A stretch of DNA of 64,000 bases, from positions 32,476,463-32,540,462 of the forward strand of contig NC_060887.1 of NCBI RefSeq assembly GCF_014805685.1, given 5' to 3'. The translations under genes were made by a program, and so were the position numbers. Positions 1-10,340 of this stretch are shown here, piece by piece. The notes beneath the pieces were generated by a model, which was given only the letters and a program-made list of their open reading frames with translations, was not told the origin of the DNA and did not search any database. The stretch is from Silurus meridionalis. Its lineage: Eukaryota > Chordata > Actinopteri > Siluriformes > Siluridae. Numbering within the stretch: position 1 is the stretch's first letter; the number at the start of each line of letters is the position of its first letter.

Positions 1-67
1 TAAATCTTTGTCAAATTCAGTGGGTGCGGCTTATTTTTAGGTTCGCTTAATAGTCCAGAAATTACTG
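1..67. mobile_element. Right end of a TA-target DNA transposon (cut by window edge)
   Basis: The last bases before the TA at 68-69 match the right terminus of the complete element at 54486-55225: the 'tgcggctta' stretch, then 'tagtccagaaattactg'. Only the end lies in the window. Family assignment rests on this terminal similarity alone. Confidence 0.5.
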
Positions 68-69
68 TA

Positions 70-735
70 TTCTTTCACTGGTGTACACGATAAACATAAG
101 TCATATTGCTAACAGGACATATGGCCCAGTTCTTTTTCATACCTTCCCTTCTCTCTCTCTCCTTGTTGTGTCAGAAACATAAGCAAATCAGGTTTAAAAA
201 TTTAATTACAGCCATTTTTACTTTATTTTAATATAATTGTCATATTTTATTTTCATTTCAGGGCCAACCTGTTAAAAAATATAGTGGTTCTTGTGTGCAT
301 GCAGGTGTTATTATTCCAATTTGAGGGTGACCTACAGGTCAGGTTAGGCCAGCTAGGACAGGTCGTAGTACACAGACATGCAATGAGTTCAAATAATTAC
401 CAGTGTCTTTCCAAATAATTTCCATCCTGTCATTATGGAAAAAAAAGAAGATCACAAATGACTAACATTTAAAAGAATTAAGAGAAATTATGAGGAAGAA
501 CTTCTTTATAAGAATAAAGCTGTTTACTGGTAAACTAAATTCACAAACTGCACCATATATTGTGAAAAAAACTGAAGGAAAATGGAAAAAATCCCAAAAT
601 ACCATTCTAAATTGGAAGTGAGAATATGCATGGGGAGCAAAAAAACAAACAAATGAACAGTCAAATCAACTGATCATGAATGATGTTTTTGTAGAAAGAA
701 TGGAGCTAGTTTTTGGTGAGAGATACATGTATGAA
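70..735. other. AT-rich stretch, no gene seen
   Basis: Non-coding, AT-rich DNA left of LYRM4 exon 2. No open frame with recognisable similarity and no terminal repeats. I looked on the minus strand for the final LYRM4 exon and did not find it here. Confidence 0.6.
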
Positions 736-1250
736 ACAAAAAAGTATTGGGACACCTGACCTTTCCTGCCATATGTGCTTCTTCTCCAAACTGTTACCAC
801 AACGTTGGAGGCACACTATCATCTTTGGATGAGGTATAATAGAATTTTGCGTTCACTTGAACTTGGAAACCCAAAGCTGTTCCAGCATGGCAATGCCCCT
901 GTGCACATAGGGGGGCTCCAGAAAGATCTGGTTTACATACTTTGGAAAGGAAGATCTTGAGTGGCCTGCTATAGAGCTCTGATCTCAACCCTACTAAACA
1001 CCTTTGGAATTAATTGGAACGCTGACTGCACCCCAGGCCTTCACATCTACATCAGAACCTGACTTTACACCCTCAACACCCCTGTGGCCGATAACCACAA
1101 AAGTCCACAAGTACACTCCAAAATCTAATGGAACATCTTTCCAGAAGAAAGAAGAGTAGAGGGAATTATAGGAGTAAATTGAGACTAAATGTGGAATGTG
1201 ATCATCACTTAGCATACTTATGACTAGGTGTCCACAAACTTTTGGCAATT
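736..1250 (+). mobile_element. Tc1-like transposon remnant, family A copy 1
   Basis: Starts with 'agtattgggacacctgacc' and ends with 'ggtgtccacaaacttttggc', the inverted ends of a repeat seen four times in this window. The plus strand keeps the decayed C-terminal half of a Tc1-type DDE transposase: the 'FQHDNAPVH' motif, here with the catalytic Asp replaced by Gly (FQHGNAPVH), followed by the 'NPTEHLW' region broken by stops. Inactive. Other copies: 28005-28285, 31280-32700 and 49755-50075. Confidence 0.75.
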
Positions 1251-1394
1251 ATAAAAAAAAAAAAAAAATTTAATCACAATTCAATTAAAGAGACACAAAT
1301 AAGGTAAGGCAACCAAAGCGGTCATAGATCCTAGTATATTTGTTCACTTGTGATCTATGTGGTCCATGTCAGGAAGGAGGTCAGAGGTCATCTT

Positions 1395-1556
1395 CATTAG
1401 GAAGATGCTGTTATCTAGAACGACTTACAACTGAGCGTTTGAGGGTTCAGGGCCTTGCTCAAGGACCCAGTAGTGGTAGCTTGATGGTGCCAGGATTCAA
1501 ATTCATGACCTCCTGAGCCAAAGGCCAATGCTTTATCCACTGAGTTACCACCTCCC
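1395..1556 (-). repeat. tRNA-derived SINE, minus strand
   Basis: Read on the minus strand this begins with an A-box-like 'gtggtaactcagtgg' and a B-box-like 'ggtcatgaatttgaatcc', then a body containing 'ccttgagcaaggccctgaacc' and 'taagtcgttctagat'. This is the layout of a fish tRNA-derived SINE. Related copies lie at 14905-15085 and 29110-29335. Confidence 0.7.
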
Positions 1557-1663
1557 ACATTTCCTATTGTTACTGCACTTCAAGCGACCATGTCACATTT
1601 ACACACCACATTCAAGATTAACACTCAAATATAGATTCACTTGTTTGTCCCTCCATGGTTTTT

Positions 1664-1941
1664 GTACAGAGACTTTCCTGATCATCATCATCTTTTCTCT
1701 GCTTGTGTTCTATATGGTGGATGTTCAGCCTGGATACATTCATTAGATAACAACATGTGAAATTATTTTATATTAATATATTAATATAATGTGAGGTCCA
1801 GTTACCAGTGTGACACTAAAACAGGTAGTAGTAATGACTACTTTTTACTTAAGTACATGTCAGAGCACAAACTTCTTTAACTTCAGTAATAAAGGATAGT
1901 CAGTACTTGAGTGAAGGATGTGCTTACTTTTGCCATCTCTG
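1664..1941. mobile_element. hAT-type MITE (family B), right part only
   Basis: Matches the right half of the complete family B copies at 4083-5260 and 46160-46731, including 'tcatcatcatcttttctct', 'gttaccagtgtgacac' and the terminal inverted repeat 'ttgccatctctg' ending at 1941. The left half is missing. Confidence 0.7.
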
Positions 1942-2309
1942 ATACTTAGCCATCCTGTTTTTGACCACCAGGGTGGTTAAGGTCAAACTTTATATTTCTA
2001 TACTACTCACATATTAATTGGTATGTACATAACATATTTATAACGTTTCTTTTTTATAGAAAGGTCAGAGAAAACTTTATCAATATATAAAACAGGAACT
2101 TTTTTTTTCCCCCCCAGAGGCTAATTTCATGACCTTTCGAGAATTTTTTTTTTGACAAATTAAGCACTTCCAAAAATACTCAAGGCCTGTGGGGAGCCTG
2201 CCTATGAAACTGAAGCTTCGGTGATAAAGCGGCCCACACTCTCATAACATCACCGAGGACATTGAGACAAGGAATATGCGAAGGTTGTGTTTAGAACAAA
2301 ACAAAAAAG

Positions 2310-2348
<39 letters not shown>

Positions 2349-2568
2349 GAGGCTTAGACATGATTGTGGCGGTTAAATAAGGACAAAAAACGCTGACAGG
2401 AAGCGTTTCTGCTTGAGTACCCAACCTCCGTACTGAAGGGAAGCCTGCCAGGGGGACAGGTGGGACCCAGCAGTTTCTCCACAATATTTTTCTGAAACAG
2501 CAGCAGCAGCCGTACTAGCTGCTGTTATATCTCTTCAGAGGATAGAGGGATTTAGAAGGATTTAAAGT

Positions 2569-2608
<40 letters not shown>

Positions 2609-2684
2609 TTTCTGTCAGCCTGCACTGTGTTGCTCGTGTATTTATTTATTCTTTTTTTTTTCTAAGGGAAAAGGGAGGTGGTAC
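1942..2684. other. Intronic stretch with two (GA)n tracts
   Basis: LYRM4 intron 2, downstream of exon 2 in gene orientation. Contains (GA)n microsatellites at about 2309-2346 and 2570-2608, the latter 77 bp past the splice donor of exon 2. No coding signal seen. Confidence 0.7.
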
Positions 2685-2805
2685 CTGTCTCTGAATGATG
2701 GCCAGATTGTCTTGTGCTTTGTTCAACAGCTGCTCCAGAACCTTCGGGTCCTCGACATTCCGGTTCTCCCTGAACGCATCACGTACCCTGCGCAGGGTGT
2801 ACGTC
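2685..2805 (-). CDS. lyrm4: LYRM4 (ISD11) exon 2, Fe-S cluster assembly factor
   Basis: Middle coding exon of LYRM4. The 121-bp exon lies between an acceptor (minus strand 'tttttcag', ending just above 2805) and a donor 'gtac' (2684-2681). It supplies one base of a split Arg codon and 40 codons, from TYTLRRVRDAF to LAIIQRQ. The block RTYTLRRVRDAFRENRNVEDP aligns closely with the human LYRM4 centre ([21 protein letters not shown]), and the exon ends at the same RQ|V point as in human. LYRM4 is a small mitochondrial-matrix LYR protein that stabilises the cysteine desulfurase NFS1 together with acyl carrier protein in the ISCU scaffold complex. The exon joins in phase with exon 1 at 17105-17190. 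The remaining C-terminal exon was not found and should lie left of the window. The apparent upstream and downstream codons of the open frame are intron. Confidence 0.95.
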
Positions 2806-2889
2806 CTGAAAAAGAGACACGCAAGCTGGAAATCAACACTCATCGTGGACAGGCCCATGGGAGCGAGAGAAAAAAAAAGAAGGAAAAAA

Positions 2890-4074
2890 GAAAAATGCTA
2901 ACGTAACTATCAGCGAAGGAAATCCGGCAGAAGCCAATTAGCATGAACAGATTAGCATAGTGTTGTCTCTACTCACTCGTATTCAGAATGTGCAAGTTAA
3001 TTGTTGATCCATTCCAAAACAACTAATAGCAAAAAAAAAAAACTAAGGAAATAATAAGTTTTTCTCATTTCTCAGTCGTGATATGGACTTCTCAAGAACA
3101 GAAATCTCTTTCTTCTCAGCATGTGCTATTCCTGACGTTCCGTTTTTGCTCTAGCCTGACTGCACTGTAGAGCCTTTTCACAGCTTGTTACTATAATACA
3201 AATCACTACACCGACTTCAACAGCCTCCGATGAGATGAGACAAAAATTCACCAGAGGATTGTTGGGAATTAGTCAGGACATGCTTTTCTGCCTCATGCCA
3301 CCGGTCATTAGAGTCAAGAGCTGTGCGTGGTGTATGGAGTAACCCAGACACAACAAATACAATCTCTCCTGGTATTATATTTATACACACATCAATGACA
3401 GTTTTTCTTTCGTGATCCTGATGTAGAAGAGCAGAAGGGTCAGAGCACAGGGTCATACACATGTCTGAGCAGTCGCCCAAAGCTTTAACCACTGGGACTA
3501 AAAGAAAATATTTCCTCTCGCCTCCTTTTTCAACTCAATGCACATAGGTTTTGTATTCAACAGAAAAACTGAGTACCACGATCAGAGCCAAGTGCTTTGT
3601 TTCCAGCCATGATGAAGAAGGAGATACTCGATAGCCAGAGATACAGCTTCCTCTAATCCAGGTGAATAAGGAATTAAGGAGGGGAAGGAGGGGTGAGGAG
3701 AGGGAAGAGGCAAGGAAGAGTGTGTGTGTAAGAGTGAGAGAGACAGATGGTAGGCCTAATAGGTTAACAGAAAAGAAAGCAACAGTGCACTTGTCCCCAC
3801 ACACATATGAAATGCAAATCTTTTAAGATTTGAAAAGAAAAAAAAAACCATCCACAAATGCCGAATGAAAAACCAGGATCTGAAAAGAGGGAAATAAAAT
3901 AAATAAATAAAGCGATTTGCCAGATCGTCCTGACCGGCTCACGGCTCGGCTGACAGCCAGTTCAAAGCTAAACCAAAATAAGCCAAAGGCTTTGAAGCAG
4001 ACATCACATGCATTTGTAAGGTCTGAAGTTCACCCAGTGTCAACTCTAATCCAGAACAGATCCGTGTCACAGTA
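2890..4074. other. Intronic stretch, no recognised element
   Basis: Mixed unique DNA with a few A-runs. Open frames at 3217-3492 and 3535-3804 (minus) are low-complexity or without recognisable similarity and are not called. No inverted terminal repeats seen. Confidence 0.6.
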
Positions 4075-4082
4075 CACTACAC

Positions 4083-5260
4083 CAGAGATGGGAAATAATG
4101 AAGTACAAATAGTTCGTTACAGTAATTAAGTAGATTTTACTTCACTATTTATTTTTCTGACAATTTTTACTTTCACTCATTAAATTTTTTACACAAATAT
4201 CTGTACTTGCTACTTCTTACATTTTCAAACCAGGCTCGTTACTTTAGTTTTAATCTATTTAGTGAGGATCGATATTTATTATTTTTATTGCGCTCCGTTT
4301 TCAGCCCATCGATCTATTTCCGGTCATTGCACGGCTTTTTAACCTACCACTGGTGTATCATTTTTCTGCCTATCGCACACGACAGACGTATGCTAGCCTA
4401 TGAGGCTAACAACGAGCAAGGCAGAAAGCAACAAGAAGTCTAGGGTTACCGTGGATGAGACTGAGGGAGTCAGTGATGTAAACATGACTGAGAACAGAGA
4501 CATTCCTGATCACCTGATCATCATCATCTTTTCTCTGCTTGTGTTCTATATGGTGGATGATCAGCTCTCCCACTGCTGCGATCCCTTCACTGGCTTCCAG
4601 TAGCTGCACGTATCAGATTTAAAACCCTGATGTTTGCCTACAAGGCCAAAAATGGACCAGCACCATTTTACCTCAGAGACCTCATCACACCTCACACTGC
4701 ACCACGCTGTCTGAGATCGTCCAGCACTGCTCGACTGGTACCACCGTCTCTCAGAATGAGAGGTAAGTATATTTCAAGGCTCTTCTCTGTTCTGGCACCA
4801 GGGTGGTGAATAAACTTCCCCTAGATGTCCGTACAGCAGAGTCCCTGACTATCTTCAAGCGAGGGTTGAAAACCCACCTCTTCCTGAAACACTTAAATGA
4901 GCACTTTTCAAGTTTGCTTTGTAAAATTCAAGAGTTATATTTATATCAAGTTTGTAATCTAGCGTACCAGTGCCGATTTATTTATTGCTAGAGACTTAAA
5001 GCACTTTTGTAAGTCGCTCTGGATAAGGGCGTCTGCTAAATGCCGCAAATGTAAATGTAAATGTAAATAGCAAAATGTAAAATTCTATTATATTAAAATG
5101 ACATTAAGTCCAGTTACCAGTGTGATACTAAAACAGCTAGTAGTAATGGCTACTTAGTGAAAAAGTGTAGTCAGTACTTCAACTTTTACCCAAGTCTTTT
5201 AAAACATGAGTATCTGTACTTCTACTTCAATGAAGGAAGTATGTACTTTTGTCACCTCTG
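4083..5260. mobile_element. hAT-type MITE (family B) carrying an L2 insertion
   Basis: Inverted ends 'cagagatgg...' (4083) and '...cacctctg' (5260) are flanked by a perfect 8-bp target duplication 'cactacac' at 4075-4082 and 5261-5268. An 8-bp duplication with CAG..CTG-type ends is the hAT signature. Removing the L2 segment at about 4565-5068 leaves an element that matches the uninterrupted copy at 46160-46731. No transposase is encoded, so it is non-autonomous. Confidence 0.85.
4565..5068 (+). mobile_element. L2-type LINE 3' end nested in family B hAT
   Basis: Plus-strand remnants of an L2/CR1-like reverse transcriptase C terminus: 'HWLPVAARIRFKTLMFAYKA', then 'PAPFYLRDLITPHT' and 'FKRGLKTHLFLKHL', followed by the typical tail 'gtaagtcgctctggataag', 'gcgtctgctaaatgc' and a short (tgtaaa)n run ending near 5068. 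5' truncated and inactive. It interrupts the hAT element between 'ggtggatgatcag' and 'tagcaaaatg', so it arrived later. Confidence 0.85.
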
Positions 5261-5268
5261 CACTACAC

Positions 5269-5653
5269 TAAACATTAAACTCCGTCAGCTTGTCTGAAGC
5301 ATGTCCAATTTTTGAAATCTGTAAATAAAATGAGTTATCCATAATTTTTAATAAATTCTAGGCCGTCTATTTGACTTCACCTTAAAGCAACACTCGCATG
5401 CATAAACACCTAGAGGCATTCTAGCAGTCAGTCCACCTGCTGGCATGCTTCTGGGAGGTGCGAGGAAGCCGGAGAACCTGGAGGACGCATGGAGAACGTG
5501 TGAAATTTCACACGAAGAATAGCCTGAGCTTTGGATCCAACCTGGAACTGTGAGCAACCGCTAAACCCAATCATACTTTCAAATATTCACTCATTGCTTT
5601 TCAGTAATTCTTTTAAATCTATATTCTTGATGTCAGTAGCAAAATTTCCATAT

Positions 5654-5657
<4 letters not shown>
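5269..5657. other. Intronic stretch, nothing recognised
   Basis: No gene, terminal repeat or SINE seen between the hAT target duplication and the (CA)n tract. Confidence 0.55.

Positions 5658-5699
<42 letters not shown>
5658..5699. repeat. (CA)n microsatellite
   Basis: About 21 uninterrupted CA units. Confidence 0.98.
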
Positions 5700-5701
<2 letters not shown>

Positions 5702-5704
5702 AAT

Positions 5705-6070
5705 TACCTTCACCTTCCTAAGCAAGGCAGTTGTCATCTTGGGGGTGTGTTTGGGTTCTTTATGTTATGTTGAAATGCATCTAGTTCTTCTTCAGTATGT
5801 CACAGAACATGTTGGAATCCATGTTTCCTTCAATGAACCGCAGCTCCCCAGTACCAGCAGCACTCATGCAGCCCCAGACCATGATACTACCACCACCATG
5901 CTTTACTGTAAGCAAGTCTTATCAGACCAGAGGACAAGAACCCAGTAATTCATGCTATTGGACAGGATATTCTTCAGCAAACTGTTTGTGGGATTTTATT
6001 TGAGCCAGTTTCAGAAGAGGCTTTCTTCTAAGACGACGGCCTGCAAAACGATTTGTTACCATGGAATTTC
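5705..6070 (-). mobile_element. Tc1-like transposase fragment, minus strand
   Basis: Antisense text matches the '[14 protein letters not shown]' and 'FIEGNMDSN' region of the Tc1-like copy at 22285-23435, seen here as 'catgcagccccagaccatg' and 'ggaatccatgtttccttc'. Stops break it. It starts directly after the (CA)n tract and has no complete ends. Confidence 0.75.
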
Positions 6071-7235
6071 TAAACGAAAAGCCAAAACTACAAATTTATC
6101 CAGATTAATGGGAAAGTAGCCTTTAATTACATCCAAGTGTCTCATTCCTGACTGGTTAGTTGTTTTCTATCCTTGTGCATCAATAAACCATTGACTCTAT
6201 GACTTTTACAAATCCGGCCTGATTGAGTTAATTTTTTGATTTATTAAACTCAATTGAAGTCAATTCATTGTATTGGTATAGCGCTTTTTACAATAGAGAT
6301 TGTCTTGTTATAAGTTTGTATAAATGAATGAGTAAACATCTCTGCTCATGGTTTTACACCTCTCTGCTCAGTCCGGCTTCTTTTTAAAGTAAAAGTATTT
6401 CAGTGTTATTATCTTGGCAAATGATGCGAGACCGTCAAAGCACTTTCTTACTCATTGTCTTAATTTGGTGTCTTAAGTAAGTGACTCTCCAATCTAATCC
6501 GGTACCTTATGATTACACATGACGTTTCATGCCGTGCGACTTTTTAGTCAAATGCCACAGTCAGGAGCGTAGGAATTCATCCTGATTCATCGCCCGATGT
6601 GACAAGCAGCCCCTTCCTCAAACAAAGAGACATATTCAGTCCTCCAAAGAGCCTGGCTCCGAGACAAGCAACATGTGAAAGACAGCATACAGACTTACTA
6701 GTCATCAGACCAAATTACAGGAAGTATGCTCAGTTCTGTCTCTAACAAACAGATCTGACATTTTCAACACGCGCTAAACAGCTGAGGGGCAATGATGAGC
6801 GAGAAGTGAATCACATAGATGGAATGAATAGAAAATGCGATGGAACTGCTAATCTGTTCATCTCCAACTTGTAGAGCATGCAGTGTAACCCCTGAACACT
6901 TACACCTCACACACACATGCACGATTGACTCCCTCCACGTGCAGGGCAGTGGCCTGACGAGCAGGATACGAGCTTCATCAGTGTGTAAAGTGATACCAAT
7001 TAAAGCTCCTTAATATTTAATCAGAACCTCAGCAGGAAACACATGAGCCATGTATTATTAATGAGACAGATTACAGCCATTGACCGATTTCAAAGGCTAA
7101 ATAAGCAGAGTCGGGTCAAAACCACTGTAGTAGGTGTCGATGTCGTTAAAAACACAAGAGAGACAAAGAGGTGAGAAAAGAGGAAAGGGGAGATTTCCAA
7201 AGTTGTACCTCTGGTCCGAGACTAGCTCTTTTTAC
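6071..7235. other. Mostly unique intronic DNA
   Basis: A short fragment at about 6238-6330 resembles the start of the fish repeat at 12076-12330 ('tatagcgctttttacaatag'). The rest, especially about 6940-7130, looks unique and is commented on under findings. No exon seen. Confidence 0.5.
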
Positions 7236-7239
7236 CAAA

Positions 7240-7700
7240 AGTACTTTACTTATCCAGTGTTCCTGCCACTTGATGTGTTCTGGAAGTCTTCTTTTCCAAG
7301 CATGTCAAGCACCTTCTGCCGATTCTCAGCAATGGTGTCAAAACTGCGACGTTTGAGCTGGATCTTCGTCTTCAGGAAGAGGGTGAAGGCCGAAGGAGCT
7401 AAATCTGGCGAGTAGGGTGGGTGAGATCATGTGGATTGATTTCAGACGATCATCTCACACAATTTTTCGGAGGGTTGAGCTCGTTGGAGGTCTTCGTGAT
7501 CTCTCGTCGTCTTCTAGTGATGTTCTTCCACTCTCTAACAACCCGTTGCAGCATCATCGTATGCCATGTCAAACGTCTCTGTGGCAGATTTCCATTCCAT
7601 TTCCATGGACTGGCTGTCCATTATAAAATTGCATACGAAGTCACGAAGATGGTGAGAATAGCACCATTTAGCACCATTAGTCTCAAAGGTTTTTGATACC
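7240..7700 (-). mobile_element. Deleted mariner-like element, minus strand
   Basis: On the minus strand a mariner-family transposase remnant can be read: an N-terminal third ending near 'IHMIS', then directly a C-terminal piece 'HPTRQI', 'FDTIAENRQKVLDMLGKEDF'. The central catalytic part is missing. The copy at 47197-47722 has the deletion at the same place, so the two share a deleted ancestor. Many stops; inactive. Confidence 0.7.
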
Positions 7701-7704
7701 ACCT

Positions 7705-8965
7705 TGCATTCAGACCCCCTTCACTTTTTTCAATGTTGCAGCCTGATATTCAATCGCTCAAGTTGATTTTTTTTCCTCATTAATCTACGCTCAGTACCCC
7801 ATAATGACTAAGTGAAAACAGAATTCTAGAAATGTACATTCTTTAAAATAAAAAATAAAAAACTGAAATATTACATGTACACAAGTATTCAGACCTTTTA
7901 CTGAGTACTTAGTTAAAGCACCTTTATCAGCAATTATAGCCTCGAGTCTATTTGGGTATGACACCACAAGCTTTGCACACCTGGATTGAGAGATTTTCTG
8001 CCATTCTTCAAAGCAAATCCTCTCAAGCTGGATCAGGTTGGAGTGGGACCTTCGGTGGACAGTCACTTTCAGGTCTCCCCAGAGATGTAATTTGGGTACA
8101 AGTCAGGGCTCTGAACCACTCTAGGACTTTCACGGGACTTTCGCCTAATCCACTCCCGTGTTGTCTTGGCTGTGTACTTAGGGTTGTTGTCATGCTGAAA
8201 TATTAAACTTTGGTGCAGTCTGAGGTCCTGAGCGCTGTGGAACAGGTTTATATTCAGGATATTGCTGTACTTTGCTCTATTCAGCTTCCCCTCAACCCTG
8301 ACCAGCTGCTCAGTCCCTGCTAAAGAAAAACACCCCTACAGCATGATGATGCCACCACCATGCTTGACTTTATCCAGATATAACGCTAAAGAATTGAGGC
8401 AAAACAGTTCGATCTTGGTTTCATCAAACCAGACAATCTTGTGACACACAATCTGAAAATCCTTCAGAGGACTTCCATGGGTTTTGCACTAAAGGAGAGG
8501 CTTCCGTGAAGCCACTTTGCCATAAAACCCAGATTGGTGGAGGGCTGCAGAGATTGGTATCTTACTGGAAATTTGTCTCATCTCCACACAGGATCTCCAG
8601 AGCTCATTCAGAGTGACCATTGGATTCTCAGTCACCTCTCTTTGTAAAGCCCTGGTTGTTCTAAGTTTCTTCCATTAAAGAATTATGACCTTCCCTAAAT
8701 CAGGGCCTTGCAACAATTCTGTTTGTGAGCTCTTCAGCCAGTTCCTTTTGCCTCATGGCTTTGTGTTTGGTCTGATATGCATTGCCAGCTGTGAGGCTTC
8801 TATAGAGTGAGGTGTCATGGTCAATCAATAAACTTCCACAGGTAGACGCAAATCAAGGTGTAAAAACAGAAAATTGGGAGGCACCTGAGCTTATTTTCAA
8901 CTGTTGTAAAAGGTCTGAAAACTTATGTAAATGTTATATTTCAGTTGTTTTATTAAAAGAAAAAA
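7705..8965 (-). mobile_element. Tc1-like transposon remnant, minus strand
   Basis: Antisense text of a Tc1-like transposase, with typical phrases such as 'caccaccatgcttgac' (minus-strand VKHGGG), 'ttggtttcatcaaacca' (WFDET-like region) and 'tctcaagctggatcaggttg'. The right side ends in 'aaaggtctgaaaacttatg', which mirrors the left 'acaagtattcagacctttt', marking the inverted ends. Length about 1.25 kb, close to a full Tc1-like element, but no intact frame over 100 codons remains. Confidence 0.75.
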
Positions 8966-9095
8966 AAAAAAAAAGGCAATAAATTTCAAATTACTTTCTG
9001 AAAGAAAAACATAAACTAAACTCATTTTACTGTGTTTTCGCTGTTTTCGTTTGAAATGATCCCAAACTTTGGAAACTTTCTGTCGTTTTCTGGCC

Positions 9096-9470
9096 TGAAA
9101 TTCCAACTTTATTCCCTGCAATGCGGAATTGTTTTACTCGCAATTCCGACTTTATATCTCGTAATTACGACTTTATTTCTCGATGTTCTTTTTTAATAGC
9201 CAATTGGGCAGTGTCACCCCCTCCGTAGTGGCAAAAAGCTTTACACTTTGAAAATGAAATAGATAGACTGATCTGTGGAACAAAGGATAAAATCATAGAA
9301 GACTATTTTAAGCGTGTTTTTACAAACCGTGAGATCTTGTTGTTACTAGAAGAATCGCAAGGAATAGTTCTGGTGGATGCAGCAGAAATGTTAAATGTTT
9401 ACAAGTAATTAAGTCGGAATTGCGAGTAAAACAATTCTGAATTGCAAGGAATAAAAACGGAATTTTGAGA
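9096..9470. mobile_element. Foldback MITE with about 60-bp inverted arms
   Basis: The arm at about 9096-9155 ('gcggaattgttttactcgca' within it) is repeated in inverse at about 9409-9470 ('tgcgagtaaaacaattctga'). About 250 bp lie between. No coding capacity. The arms could form a long hairpin. Superfamily not determined. Confidence 0.7.
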
Positions 9471-9649
9471 GGAAAAAAAAGGCGGATTTGGGCAGAAATG
9501 GAATTCCATAGTGTGCATGAAGGCAAATAATTTTGTATTGGAATTACTTTGTAAAATCTTTTGTATTTTTTTGTATTATAATTACTCAAGGAATCAGTCC
9601 AATTATGTTGTCACTGAAGACGGAATAAATACTTTCTGAATGAACTGAT

Positions 9650-10340
9650 AATTTCTGAAAGAAAATATGAGAGGAAATAGGGAGAACAGGGGAGGAGAGA
9701 AAATGAGAACTGAAGACAGAAGAAAAGAGTAGAGAGGCAAAGAGAATAGATTAGGAGAAAGAAAAGAGAAGACAAAAGTGGAGGATAATGAAAGAGAGAA
9801 CATCAGTTGAAAGGAGAGGGTAGGAGTGGAGAGGTGTGAAGGAATGGAGATAAAAGAGGAAAGTGATGGAGAGAACAGCAGATGTGTGAAGTGGAGAGGA
9901 GAGTAATGGAGAGAACAGCAGATGTGGGAAGAGGAGAGTAAGAATGGAGATAAAAGGAAAATGAAGGAGAGAACAGCAGATGAGATGAGGGAGAGGAGAT
10001 GAAGAGAGAAGATTAGAGGAGAAATGGTGACAACTGGAGAATGAAGATGATAAGAGGAGAACGATAGAGAGAGCAGTCGACGAGAGGTTAGGAAAAGGAG
10101 AGAAGAAATAAAGAGATAAAAGGAAAATGAGGAGAGAAAAACAGATGAGAGGAGAGGGCAGAAGAAAAAGAGCATTGGTAAGAATAGAGAAGAAAAGAGG
10201 AAGGGTAGAAAGATGGAAGAAAAGAATAACAAATTAGAATGAAAAAAAGAATAAGAGAAGAGGAGCTGACATAAAAAAAAATGGAGGCAAAAGAAAAGAC
10301 AAAAGAAGAAAAAAAGAAAGGAGTGAAATATAGCTGCAAT
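9650..10340 (+). repeat. Purine-rich (G+A) tract with degenerate 'gagaacagcagatg' units
   Basis: Nearly 700 bp in which the plus strand is overwhelmingly A and G. A unit close to 'ggagagaacagcagatg' recurs at about 9860-9880, 9910-9930 and 9965-9985, and in weaker form (about 9800, 10065, 10140). The long minus-strand open frame over it (Ser/Leu/Phe only) is a composition artefact. Confidence 0.85.

Noticed and set aside
1..2680. Final LYRM4 exon on the minus strand
   Set aside because: Searched for a short C-terminal exon after an acceptor; no match to the expected V-x-I-G-Q-like start was found, so it probably lies outside the window.
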